Of a stretch of DNA of 64,000 bases, positions 49,540-60,689 are shown one piece after another. This stretch comes from Rhea pennata (lineage: Eukaryota > Chordata > Aves > Rheiformes > Rheidae). How positions within the stretch are numbered: the stretch's first letter is position 1; every line of letters starts with the position of its first letter. A program made the position numbers and the translations under genes. The notes under the pieces are model-generated. The model saw only the letters and a list, made by a program, of their open reading frames with translations. It did no database searches and was not told the DNA's origin. The stretch covers positions 115,823,966 through 115,887,965 of the forward strand of contig NC_084664.1 of NCBI RefSeq assembly GCF_028389875.1, in the 5' to 3' direction.

Positions 49540-49935
49540 CACCAGAACGTATCATATGCAACTGCTGGGATTATATAATGGGGAAGCTCTCATTGATTTT
49601 TATAAAGCATTGGATCCCAGAGATTTTAAAATTAGGCACTGAGGTTGACCCAGTTTGGGTGGAAAAAGCTTGCAGAATCCCAGGGAAGAACATAGCCCAG
49701 GGAGAAGTCTCAGGAGGTGCAGTTATTTTTAACCTTTCAGACCTGCATGACAAAGAATGAATTCTGAAAACTCTGAGCAGAAAAGAGGCATCTAGTTTAA
49801 AAATTTCAGAATCCTCTACCCCCTAGATCTTGACCCTGGTAGAGAACTTGTACAGCAAACTGTTTTTCAGATTAAGAAAAAACTTTGGAGTAGAATGAAG
49901 CTGTCATTTGACTTTTCCTTCCAGAAGTGTGCAAG
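49540..49935 (+). pseudogene. L1/Tx1-type ORF1 (Transposase_22-like) fossil
   Basis: The frame holding ATG 49578 reads FIKHWIPEILKLG, then VEKACRIPGKN, then AVIFNLSDLHDKE and a TGA at 49758. In L1-clade ORF1 proteins the RRM/C-terminal region reads roughly F-hydrophobic-x-x-WLPE-hydrophobic-L, then ERAHR-x-PG, then a V-I-V-x-hydrophobic-L-x-x-x-DKE stretch, in the same order and spacing. The TGA sits where an arginine is usual after DKE, as expected from CpG decay of CGA. Downstream codons still resemble the C-terminal domain (IKKKLWSRMKLSF). No reverse transcriptase frame was found. L1-clade elements are rare and ancient in birds, so this would be an old remnant. Family match is from memory of the consensus, not a search. 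Confidence 0.5.
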
Positions 49936-51765
49936 AGAAAAGTAAAACACTTCCTAGAACATGATTAAACTAACAAGAAGATAAATCAAAGCCAGAATAC
50001 CAAGACAGAAAGGGTTTTCTTTTCAGCTGGAATCAAGAAAGCTAAATTTGTAATCAACATAAAACATGGCATACACAAACTGTATACATGAAAAGATGCA
50101 TTTACCCTCAGAATTAACATTTGAAAACTGTTCTAAGAAACACTGCAGTTTTCCAGAGATTAAGTATGCCTCATTAGATGATTCAAACAAAAATTTGTTC
50201 TGGATAAGTATTCTGTTGAAATTGTAATTCAATTTTCTTTCAACCTATTGCAGGTTTCAGCCCTTCTTATAGATGTGACAGAACCATTAGCTGAAGACAT
50301 TTTATGATACTTGTTGGACAGGATTTCAGATACAAAATTTGTTTATTTGTAGTGGAGTAATATTAAATGGGCATTTGTGTTTCAAATCAGGTGGGGATGA
50401 GATGTTTGTATTGGTATCTGACCTTATCATAACAGAGTACATACTTTTAGCCACTCTGAAATGGGAAGAGGACTGAGTACACATTATTTTGACAATGTGG
50501 GTGTATCGTAGTGGCAGTTTATGGATTAAAAATCTCACTACCATTCCAGTCCCATTACACCATATAGAAAGGCTAAACTAGTGTAACAGGGCTTTAATGA
50601 TCACCCTTTGCCTGATCCCTAAGGATGGAAAAGTAGTGAACTGCAAACAGCAGAAGAGATGTAGAATAAGGATGTACACCTTGGGTCTCTTTTCTGAAGA
50701 CCCCCTCTAAAACCCCAGCCACAGACAGGATGGGGAGTAGTGAGGCCGGGGAGTCCAAGTCAACTTACGACTTGTTGGTCTCTGCCTTCCATGCTATCGT
50801 GTCTCCCACAGGACTTCTAAGGCTGCATTCAATTAGTCAGTGTGGAAATTTTATGGCATGGGACTTTGGAGGAGCTCACGTTGCATGATCATTTGCAGGT
50901 AGGAGAGAAGAGCTGGAAGCTGAGTTCACTCCTCACTGACCCTCTCTTCTGTCCTATCCCACGCAGTGCTTACTCGTAGTGGGACCATCCCCCGCGGGCA
51001 GCCAGCAAGCGCCCTGTGAAGCACTGGGAAAGCCCCAGCTGTTTGCTGCCAGCACTCACACGACACCTCAACCATAAGTAGCTTTGGGCAACCATCTGAG
51101 TTAGCTACTGCTGCTGCTGCCGCTTATCGTCACTGTTCACCAGGTATCTCAGTACATCACTGTATGGGACTGTGCTGTGAATGGCTTCCTGCCTTAGAAA
51201 GAAGATTTTTTTCCCCTTATTTTTCTTCTAAAGCAAGATTAAAATTCCTGATTCTGATCTAGACACAACTGAGAAGGCAATGTACTGTGGTACTGGCAGA
51301 AACTGGTAATGTCTTAAGCTAGAATTGACAATGAGGATATGGACAATTGTCTCAGATGAAAATCACCAGCCTCACAGCTGTTTCTCTCGCATTGCAATCT
51401 GGCTTTGTTTTATTTTTCCTTCCCATCTTTAGTGGAAGAAAAATCATTATAAATAAATGCCTTAGAAATTAAGATTTTTTTTTGACATAATAATCTTCCC
51501 TAGCTCTTAACAAGCTTTTAGTTTTTTATCCACAAATGTTATTGTTGCTACCTCCGACTAAGAGTCAGAAGAGTCCCGTTGATCCTCAGCCACCTGCCGT
51601 TAAAGAGAAAACATGAAGCACGTGATCACAGAAAGGAGACTGGATAACTTCATTCTGAGGCAAGAAAAGAATCCGATATCATTAACCTACAGACATTCAG
51701 TTCCTGCAACTAAAGAGAAAAAAGGCATCTATAACCTATTAAAAACCCATGGATGATTTTGGTCT

Positions 51766-51769
51766 ATTT

Positions 51770-51805
<36 letters not shown>

Positions 51806-51834
51806 TCCTTTTTTTTTTTATTTTTTTTTTTTTT
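51766..51834. repeat. (TTTC)n microsatellite and T tract
   Basis: About ten TTTC units to 51808, then a T-rich run with one A interruption. A good polymorphic marker candidate. Confidence 0.95.
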
Positions 51835-52897
51835 GAGAAATCAGTTTTTCAGAATAGCCTGGGAGTTGTGAATAAAGAAGAACTTTGCTATGTTTATTTA
51901 GAGAATCTAACCCCTTGGAGCCAGCATTTTCACTAATGCATTTTACATTAGCGGGCTGCATCAGGAAATCCTGACTTTTGGTGCCAGGGGGGTAATTAAT
52001 ATCAGATCATGTTTGCAAAATGGTTGTGTTTATGTGGGAATGAGGACTGAGCTCTAACTGGCAGGATTTGAAGTACTCAACTTTGCTATGGAGTTTCAAC
52101 AACTTACTGGAGAGTGGGATGTTGAAATTAAAGTACTGGGTTTTGATGGCTTAGTAAAGCTTCTGTTGCTGAAGAGAGTTAGTCTTTTGGATTCTACTCT
52201 TAAGCCCTTGAGGAGTGTCTGAAGTATTTTCCTTAAAAATTTTAGGGATTTGTAGATAACATAGAAATGGTTGTTTTGTTCCTGTGGTCTCAGACGTTCC
52301 AGGAAGTGTCAAAATATGCGTAATTAGTTCCTTTCTTAGCATATTACCTCACATAATACTTCCTTCCAAATCCCTGTGTTTACTAGCAAGGCAAAATCCA
52401 AATATAGTGTAAAAATATTTTTTTCAGCACACCTCAGAAGTACTTGCTTGTGGGAGCAAACCAGCTAGCACAGTCTGAGCAGTAGGTATGGTTCAATGCC
52501 AGCCTGTTTCCCACCAGCTGTGATCTCACTCAAACTAAGAAATGTGTTTGAAAATGTATTTGATGAGGTATTTCTTCAACCACTGTCATGTCCTGTTATT
52601 ACAGTATGAGGTAGGTACCAAATTTATTTCTTCAGATTGGACAGAGTCTACAAGAAGGAGGGATGAGTAGTAGTTAAAAATATTTTTGTTCCTCTGGCTC
52701 TTTTCTTGCACCCTAATCCCCTAAATTTTGGAGAAACTGAGAGGGGAGTTAAAAGGAGCCAACTGCTAAAGCCATCCTCCGCAGGCCAAAACTCCTTCTC
52801 ACTCTGAAGTGATGTGGCACTTGGCAGGTTCTCCATAAGACAGTGTATTTACTCCCTTCTCTATTAGACACCACTGGAAGTTCATGGCTCCCTCAGC

Positions 52898-52928
52898 TCA
52901 CCTTTGACTGAGATTAAATCAAAGGTGA
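52898..52928. promoter_or_regulatory. Inverted pair of TCF/LEF- or nuclear-receptor-like motifs
   Basis: TCACCTTTGA at 52898-52907 and its exact reverse complement TCAAAGGTGA at 52919-52928 are separated by 11 nt. Each arm contains a CTTTGA core as in TCF/LEF sites and an AGGTGA half-site as bound by some nuclear receptors. Binding is not demonstrated. Confidence 0.35.
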
Positions 52929-53089
52929 AATCTATGCTACATTTAATATTCTTATTGTAATGAGCTGATATACTATCAGGGATCTTATGGTCAGCTCACT
53001 GTTTGATAAATATGATCAATACATGTTATTTCCCTCTGAGATCCATCCACCATCATCTTTCCATACTCACCTCTTGACAGTAGTCATTT

Positions 53090-53105
53090 GGGGATAATTA
53101 TCCCC
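53090..53105. repeat. Perfect 16-bp palindrome with GATA/homeodomain core
   Basis: GGGGATAATTATCCCC is its own reverse complement. It contains two opposed GATAA words and a TAATTA homeodomain core. It lies about 160 bp from the inverted TCF/LEF-like pair. Confidence 0.85.
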
Positions 53106-53814
53106 ACCAAGACCCTACCTACAATGTGCCCATTGTCTTTCCTCATGCCATAAACTGGTCTGATACTGGCCCTAAGAGACAACAAATCTAGACTATGTCA
53201 TTATTATTGCTGTTATTTTACTAGTTCCTTGATCCTAAGATAGGGGTAACAATCTAACCATTTTCTATAGCTATAGGAAAGCTACAGGTACCTAATGAAT
53301 TATTTCCTATCGTGTATCTATACAACCAATTATTTCTATCTATCTATTATTTCTATCTATGCCTAGGAACAGTGCCCTAAACTCAAATATTCCTCAGCAA
53401 CATTGTCTATAGCTTTTGTTCTCTGTGGAGGATTGGACCATCTCTTCCTTTTCTCTTTCTACCAGTATCTCTGGAGAGCTGTATTTCATTTTGTGGCTTG
53501 TCTTGAATTAATTTCAGCAAGTTCTACTATTTGTTTAAGCTTAGCCTAACAAAGCTCTTCCTCTTTTGTTTGAAGGCATTGATGAGTTCTTGATCCTCTA
53601 TATTGAGATAATTTGTACTTCTACCCATAGCATAATTTCTTTAAGGATTTGCCTGCTCTCCTGAACACCTTTTTCTTTAGACCTTTCCCCTCATGTTACC
53701 GCTTCAATTTTGGAGATTATAGAAGTCATCTTTATGGAAGTTCTCTGTTTGTTAGGTTTCCTGAAGATACCTGTGTGCCTGCCTGCCTGCCTACCCTCCA
53801 TTGAACTCCCTGGC

Positions 53815-54045
53815 AAATTTCAGAGAGGGATGTTTCCAGACAATAAAGAAGAAACTTTCATCCAGAAGAAACTAGGCAGGAGGGCAGGTTGCCCAGAGAA
53901 GTTGTGCATTTGGAGTTTCTAAAGATCTGCCTGTAGAAAATCCTAACTAACCTAATCTGATCTCACAGCTGACCCTGCATAGTGCAGGATGCTGCACTAA
54001 AGACCTCCTGAGGTACCTTCCAACCTGAATTACACTATGATCCTG
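53815..54045 (+). mobile_element. CR1 LINE 3' end, diverged
   Basis: The plus strand carries the sense-orientation landmarks of a CR1 tail: AGGTTGCCCAGAGAAGTTGTG at 53883-53903, then TTTGGAGTTTCTAAAGA, a TGACCCTGC / GCAGGATG portion, GGTACCTTCCAACCTGAATT and CTATGATCCTG near the end at about 54045. The terminal ATTCTATGA-type repeat is reduced to a single decayed unit. It is 5'-truncated with no coding capacity, apart from the chance frame that crosses its start. Confidence 0.85.
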
Positions 54046-54659
54046 CCTGATGACTCCTGAGAATGCCATCAACCATCTAGGCCATTGTAAAGTATCAAGT
54101 TGTTCCCCTTGTATCGCCACTGGTGCTACGGACCTTAACTGTCTCCCTTGTCTTTGCAGATCTCTGGAAACTCTTAACTTCGTGGATGTTTCTAAGCCTT
54201 ACTACCTCATTCTCCTCCCAGTTTGCTAAGTCCCTTTATTCAAACATCTATTTTATGCTTTAGAAGGCAATATAGCTCTCAGGTTCATCAGTATACAGCA
54301 AACATGCTGCTGTAATACATAGACCCCTTGCCTACATAGGGTCTCATGAACCTATGCCCACAGTGCACTTAGGGACCTACACTCCTTGGACATCATGTAC
54401 CTAGGAGAAAAGAGGGTATCAGTCTCTCCTGCTCTGAAGACCTTGACTTGCAGAACATGGGTGGGGCAAGGGGAAGAATGTCACATGCTGGGCCAGTGAA
54501 AGCAGGAAATAAATCTGAAAATTCATGAAGCCTCACATAATGATGGAATAGTAACTCTTCTTCTTAATGTAACCACAGGTGCTCTAGGATGGTCTAAGTG
54601 ATTGGAACTGAGAAATCAAGGTTGGGAAAGATTCCACAAGACCTTGTGGATTTTTACAT
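54046..54659. other. Spacer between CR1 and the Harbinger-like fossil
   Basis: No feature recognised. The C-terminal, catalytic part of a Harbinger transposase would be expected here on the minus strand if it survived; I did not find it. Confidence 0.45.
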
Positions 54660-54970
54660 TTCCTTAACTAACTTTTGTGGAGGACTTTAATAAACCATCT
54701 TCCTTGTAGTGGGCTTTCCCACCTCAGAGTCATTGGCCACTGAGAAGAAAGCCTTTTCAGAGCAATGAACACCCTCTTCCTCACATTTACTGGTTTGTGA
54801 AAGGTGTTGTGCCCTTTTTGAGGTGCAAAGGACAGTTCCCTGCACAGATTGTCAACCAGAAGCCGTACTTCCAAATGATGGGGATGATGTAAATTCGCTA
54901 ATCCATACTTGTCTCTTAGGCCTAGAGCCAACCTCCTCATAACATTGGAGAAGGTAGTTTCAAACACAGA
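54660..54970 (-). pseudogene. PIF/Harbinger transposase fossil (N-terminal region)
   Basis: The minus-strand frame from about 54967 to 54668 contains VDNLCREL, then PVNVRKRVFIALKRLSS. HARBI1-type transposases have an N-terminal DNA-binding region of the form LC-x-EL-x-P-x-LQ, then (I/V)-x-V-x-KRVAIALW-x-LAT, followed by an FGVGKSTV motif. After the RLSS, shifting one frame gives SEVGKPTTRKMV, matching the GVGKST step and implying a single indel. The catalytic nuclease part was not found. This is a degraded fragment, not an active element. Identification rests on motif order recalled from the family. Confidence 0.5.
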
Positions 54971-55016
54971 CTGAAGTAGAAACTGGAGATGAGATGATTG
55001 GCAGCTCCATATAGAT

Positions 55017-55020
<4 letters not shown>

Positions 55021-55061
<41 letters not shown>

Positions 55062-55099
55062 AGAGAGAGAGAAAGAGAGAAAGAAAAGAAAAGAAAGAA
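55021..55099. repeat. Poly(A)38 followed by (GA)n/(AAAG)n
   Basis: A run of 38 A, then GA dinucleotides and AAAG units. It lies beside the Harbinger-like fossil, but no insertion boundary could be fixed. Confidence 0.95.
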
Positions 55100-57809
55100 G
55101 TTACAGCCACTTTCCAGCATCTCCAGCAATTCTACTTTTGCATCTGTGTCAGTCTTCAGAGGCAGTCTTGCCTGCTGCCCTTCTAGAAGATGAACATGGT
55201 CAAAGTTCAGCTATCATGGCAGACAGAAACAGGAGAGATGATCAATATGGTTGCCCAGAGAAAGAGCCAAAACGGAGAGAATGAGCTTCTCAGTTTTTGC
55301 CTAAATATACAAATTGTCTGCATGACTGATATCACAGTAAAATGTGGTAGCCTACCAGTTAATCAGTTATTGAACCAATGTGTTGCAGAAACATAGCTAA
55401 ATATGTATCAGCCCGCATGACCCCCTGCAGCATCCTCCTGTAAAAACTCTCAGTGTAAGTGTAAGCAGCTCAGTAAAAGGTGCTTTGGTACATTAGCTCA
55501 TTTCAAACTAACTGATGCAAATTGGTAGTGCATCAGCACCGTTTTTGGTGAAGTTAAGTGCTCACTCAGACGGTGACTAGCTGTCAGCGGTCATTTAAAC
55601 AATGATCACAGGGTAGAGCACCAGGAAAATCTAGTTAAGATGTCACTGCTATCGTGCTTGTCCCACAGACTTCAGGTCTATTGCATTTTAAACTACAAGT
55701 TGTCAACAGGCAAAACAACTAACCAAGCAGTCCAATTCATTCATCTCCATGTTTGTTATTCCTTCCTCTGGGTGGGTCTCTCATGTCCTCGGTTTCCTGC
55801 TTCCCTTGTTCGCTGTCAGAGAACGGGAAGCACAAAGCAATGCAAGATTGGAGGGCAAGTAATACCGGCCATGAACCCGAACTAAGCTGCTGATATAATG
55901 AAATATCAGTGTTGTCCTTACTGCAACAGCACAGCAACATTTGTAACAAGCACCACTGAACACTAGGCTCTGTTAGACCTATTAGTATGCACACAAGCTA
56001 TCTGTAGTGGTTACAGATCTCCTTGTACCCATCAGACATCCATTCGCAGACCTCAAATCAACCGCTCACCATCAGTCAGTAACTTTGTGAGTTACAAATA
56101 CATGACTACAGGTTTGCCTCAGTTTTGCTATGCTCTTATGCTCTTATCTTCCCTGAGCATAGGTGGTTACAAGAGCAGGTGACAAATCTGCAATCAGTTT
56201 CAAGTTGATTAGTTTTGTCACTTTCAGGTGGACATGCTCTCTGGGCTAAGAAATTTAAGAGTCATGTTTATGGGCAGAAGGCTCTTCCCTGAACTGCAAG
56301 CTTTTAAATAAGGTGTCTCATTGTAGGAGGTAAACTTTTTATCCCAGCTGAGAAAATCGTCTTGGGAGCAAATACAGACATAGCTATCTTGGTGCTCACA
56401 CGAACAGCTAGCCCCAAAATGATATGTATCACTGCTGGGGGTAGGGGGAATTTTGATATCAATAACCTTTGAGATTGACCTGACAATCCAGCCATCCTAA
56501 CCATCATATTGACCTGACAAGAAAGTATTTTAACAAGCAAGGCTATAATCAGTATTTAGATAGAAACTCTAAGAACTGTGGCACTTGTTAATACTGTAGC
56601 TCTGTGGAAAAAGAGGTCTGAAGCCTCTGAGCTGAGAACCAGAAAAGCTACTACTGAACAAATGTAAAGGTAACATAATACTGCAGACTGAAAATTCTTC
56701 ATCTGATTTAAAGTTTGCTACGAAAAAAGAGGCACTAGCACTGATGTAGCTTAGTTTCATGAAAGTAAAATGTGTATTTCTACCAAATCTGCCATAGCAA
56801 ATGGTATTTTTCTACAAAAGTATTTGTAATAGACCTATGTCAAGATGCCAGCACATTTCTGGCAACATACTACTGTAGCAGGTGATTAGAATTTATGCTG
56901 TGTAAAATTAACTTTTAGCTGAAATGAAAATAATGAACCAAAATACAAAAGGATTCATAAAGCAATTCACCCATTGCTTAAAAAAAAATGTCAGGTCAAG
57001 TGAACATCATGCAGTGTTCTGCAGAATTCACAGACTAACAGCTTTGGATATTCTAGCAGCTTCTTTCCATCAGTTCTTTTAGACAAAAACCTGCAAGTAA
57101 ATATGCAAAACCACTAGCATGCTGAACTACCTTGACTTAAGATTAAGTGAAGAATAATATGGCGAAATTAGAAAACATTACTTATAGAAGAATGAGGAAA
57201 AATACCTAATAAAATAATCAGATGTCAGGCATGGGAAATCATACAATCTGCTAAATTAGTCAAGAATTTTTATTGAAAACTTATGTCGCTGGAAACTTAT
57301 GGGAATTGAGTGATAGCATCCAGCACCTTGCCAGCTTGAAACATAGATAGGAATTGGAGAGGGATATATAAGGCCTTTACGATAGGCGTGTGTTTCATGG
57401 AAGCCAACGTGCCCATTCTATCACAAGCTGAGAGCTGAAACTGCTCCGTACAATGCCCTCCGAAGAGCCAAATCCATCACTCAAAGGGAGGTAGAAAATG
57501 AGTTGAGCAATTAGCCAGAGAAGCTGATGGCTGAGGAGTCATGTTACTAACATATGACCTCAAAACAAAAAAACCACACACCCGTAATTTTTCAGTGGTG
57601 CCACTGATCAGAAGCAGAAATTAATAGGGCCAATTCTGGGTTTATGAGCAACTTCACCAAAAAGCCAGATTTAGAAGCTATGTAATAACCATGCAACTTA
57701 TAAATACATTTACTAGGATAAGTAGTAATATACATTAGCAAATACATCCTAGGCATCTCATTACTTGCATTATTTTGACGCTTTGTTTCACCATCATGGG
57801 GAAAAAACC

Positions 57810-57846
57810 TAGATCTGAACAGATCAGCCACACCAGTTCAGATCTA
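57810..57846. repeat. Perfect 11-bp inverted repeat, 15-nt loop
   Basis: TAGATCTGAAC at 57810-57820 and GTTCAGATCTA at 57836-57846 are exact reverse complements. No flanking transposon structure was recognised. Confidence 0.85.
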
Positions 57847-58771
57847 CATTTAATTTTAGTTCTGCAATCTAATTCAATAGTCTGCTCCTAATAATGCCTA
57901 CTACCAGCTTTTTCAGTCTGATAAGGATGACAAAAAGAAATCTAAACATTCTTCCACTTCCTGTCTGCAGGACACCAACAGGAATTTCTTCCAAATTCTA
58001 GCATGTCGCTTGTTATTTAATGATGTGAAACTTGAGGCTTTACATTCTTTCAGAATAAACTGTTTCATCTGATCAGATGTAACTGTGCATGTTTGGATAT
58101 ACATAAATATCTAATTTCTTTTTTAATCCTACTAAGCCTCTGGCCTCAACAATATCTTGTGGATTGAGTTTGCAGTTACGCATTTCATCAAAAAGCATTT
58201 CGTATTATCAATTCAAATTGCTGCTCATCTTCAACATACCTTGTAGGTATCCTTGCACAAGTTGCTCTATTTACTACATACCTCTATGTTACCCATCACC
58301 TTCTTTGAAATGAACAATCCCTATCTGCTAAACTTTTACTCATACTTCATTCTTTCATTGTCATTCATTCCCCACTTACCTTTTACCTCACCTATCCTTT
58401 TCTGAGACAAGAGAAAAGAATTTACACAAAAATTTAAGTGCTGAAAGAACTCTGATCAGTGTTATGGTGGTTTAACACTCCATACCATCACATCTTAAAC
58501 ATTTTGTTGGCACTGTGATCTCTGATACTGAAGTTTCATTGAACTAGCCTTCTCCTGATAGTTAACTAACTGCAGATGAGTAAATTGATACTACTCTTTC
58601 CAATACCCATTTTACTGTATTGGTCAATAACAGCTCTCTTATGCCATTTATTAAGTTCTGCTATGGCTATGTTCAGGTCCTGAAGAATTTAAGTAGCACC
58701 ATTTTCACCTCATTTTGCTATCTCAACATTGATTACTTATTTTCACTTCTTCTGATAGGTGTTAATCAGTG

Positions 58772-58820
58772 TATCCCAATACAGCTGTACTGGGATAATA
58801 AATTGGCATAATTTATTATC
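58772..58820. repeat. Near-perfect 26-bp palindrome overlapping an 11-bp stem-loop
   Basis: 58772-58797 is palindromic with 12 of 13 base pairs matched, centred on CAGCTG. GATAATAAATT (58794-58804) and AATTTATTATC (58810-58820) form a second hairpin with a 5-nt loop. The two share GATA at 58794-58797. Confidence 0.85.
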
Positions 58821-59345
58821 AAGCATCATCATATTTAACATTTACTCCTATTCTCCCATCTTATCTTCTTTACATTGTTTGACAGTCCATCTTACTGTAT
58901 GGTCCATTTTCACAATAACAGCTTCTCAGAGAATTTAAGGCTGTGTGAATATACCAATATAGATCAATTCCATCAGACTTGCTCATCTTTACAATAATTC
59001 TAGTACATGTGAGAGGCAGATTTTTGTGAGAGTTTTTTGGGTGGAGGGATGTAAGCATATATCATCTGGTATAGTATTTAACATCAGTTTAACTTACTAC
59101 TTCATCCAGTTATCTAGTCTCTCCAGAAGATTCATTTGGCCTGATTTTTCATAGAGTATCTCCTGTATGATCCTATTTTATGGTACAGCAACTATTGCTC
59201 ATGAAGAAAAATCAGCTACTTTTAAAAATTTCTTCAGGGCTTCTGCTTCTGGCTGAATTCCACCTGGCCTTGCTGATGTAATAACTTCTTTTCATTTCAT
59301 AAATTTAAGTACTCCCTTTTCTGGAACTATAACTTTCCTATGCTA

Positions 59346-59376
59346 TGTATACATACATACATATACATACATATAT

Positions 59377-59407
<31 letters not shown>
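59346..59407. repeat. Compound (CATA)n/(CA)n/(TA)n microsatellite
   Basis: ATAC units grade into about eight CA units and then about seven TA units. It is about 1.3 kb beyond the probable SS18 cleavage site. Confidence 0.95.
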
Positions 59408-59609
59408 AAATAAAGATTAAGTTCTCAACATCCTCTGTGGTGAGAACTGCAAGAAGTACAAGGATATTTTCCACCAATGTCCGTTTTCCTGTATCAGGAG
59501 TATCACCTTAAAAGGTCAATTAATTCAAATGTTTAGAAGTACAGGTATCAAAACAAAAGTGAGACTATTTGGAAAAAGAAAAAAAGTTTGTTCTTTCTTT
59601 ATCCAGCAT

Positions 59610-59610
<1 letters not shown>

Positions 59611-59642
<32 letters not shown>
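59611..59642. repeat. Poly(T) tract, 32 nt
   Basis: Homopolymer T on the plus strand, A on the SS18 sense strand, just over 1 kb past the likely SS18 polyadenylation site. Confidence 0.95.
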
Positions 59643-59643
<1 letters not shown>

Positions 59644-60689
59644 TTAAAACACTGAAGTCAATTCCACTCCAAATAGCGAGTCAGCTTCATCATAAGTCAT
59701 TCACAAAGTAGAAGGGGAAGTAAAATCATCTGAAACGAAGGAGCAAAATGTGATAGCAAAAATCACAACGCTATGACAAGTAAAAATCACATCCTTCATT
59801 TATTCTGTCTCTTCACTCTTAAGACATTCGTACCATTTCTGTTTATGTATTTGATTTGCTATATAGGTCTCCCCCCTCCCTACCCCTCTTATTTTCTGCA
59901 TTTGACATTTTACATGCAAAATGTAACACCTTCTCTACTAGTTTCCTGTTGGTTGGATTTTATTTAATCAAGGATACATATTAAAATGAACCTTGTATCT
60001 TGCTGTTTAATCATCTTTCTCCTTTTACACATTGTTGCTTTTTTGTTTAGGGAAAACTGATTTTTTTTAATACAGAGTTTTAGTAGAAATACTCACTTTT
60101 GAGTAGAGCTACTGTCTCTCAAGTTTTTCTTCTAGCATAGTATCAGAGGAATAAGGCAATTTTTGTCACCATCAATTAAAAACTTTTACGAAACAGGACT
60201 GTTATAAAACAATTAAACCTTGCAAATGCAGTAGTCTCTAGGAAGGAAACCCTGGAGGAAATTCTGCTTATTAAAATTGCAATTTTAGTTTCCATTAAAA
60301 AGAAGAATAAGACAACAGAAGATGGGCTGGCAAGACAAATTATTTCTTAGTGTCAGTTGAGCTTATTTCAAATAAGATAATGTATCTACACCAGGTTGGG
60401 TTCAACACATTTTTGCCTCCTCAACTCATTTATCTAATTCAGTCATCTTGATTATAACCTCATGGACCTGCATTTTCAGGAAGAATTTCATAACAAACAA
60501 CCTACACAACATGCTGATTACTGAACAGTTAATTCTAATTAAGTTGGCTATAGCAAGAGAATTTTGATAAAGTCCTAGAATGTAAATACAGTTTGGTTAT
60601 CCTGGCCCAACTTCCATATAATAAAACCCACAGCAGTCTCCAGATGAGACATCAGAGTGATAGAGATCTAATTTAAAGAAACAAATGAG

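Larger units (their letters stand above)
49936..53814. other. Intergenic DNA
   Basis: No gene recognised. A mildly GC-rich segment with a few CpGs lies at 50.7-51.13 kb and ends in a short GCT/GCC repeat. Two palindromic elements lie at 52.9-53.1 kb, followed by (CTAT)n and (CCTG)n scraps. Confidence 0.5.
55100..60689. other. AT-rich spacer downstream of SS18
   Basis: Immediately past the SS18 3' end in the direction of its transcription. No gene recognised. It contains inverted repeats at 57.8 and 58.8 kb, the compound microsatellite and the T32 tract. SS18 read-through or longer 3'UTR isoforms could cover part of it. Confidence 0.5.
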
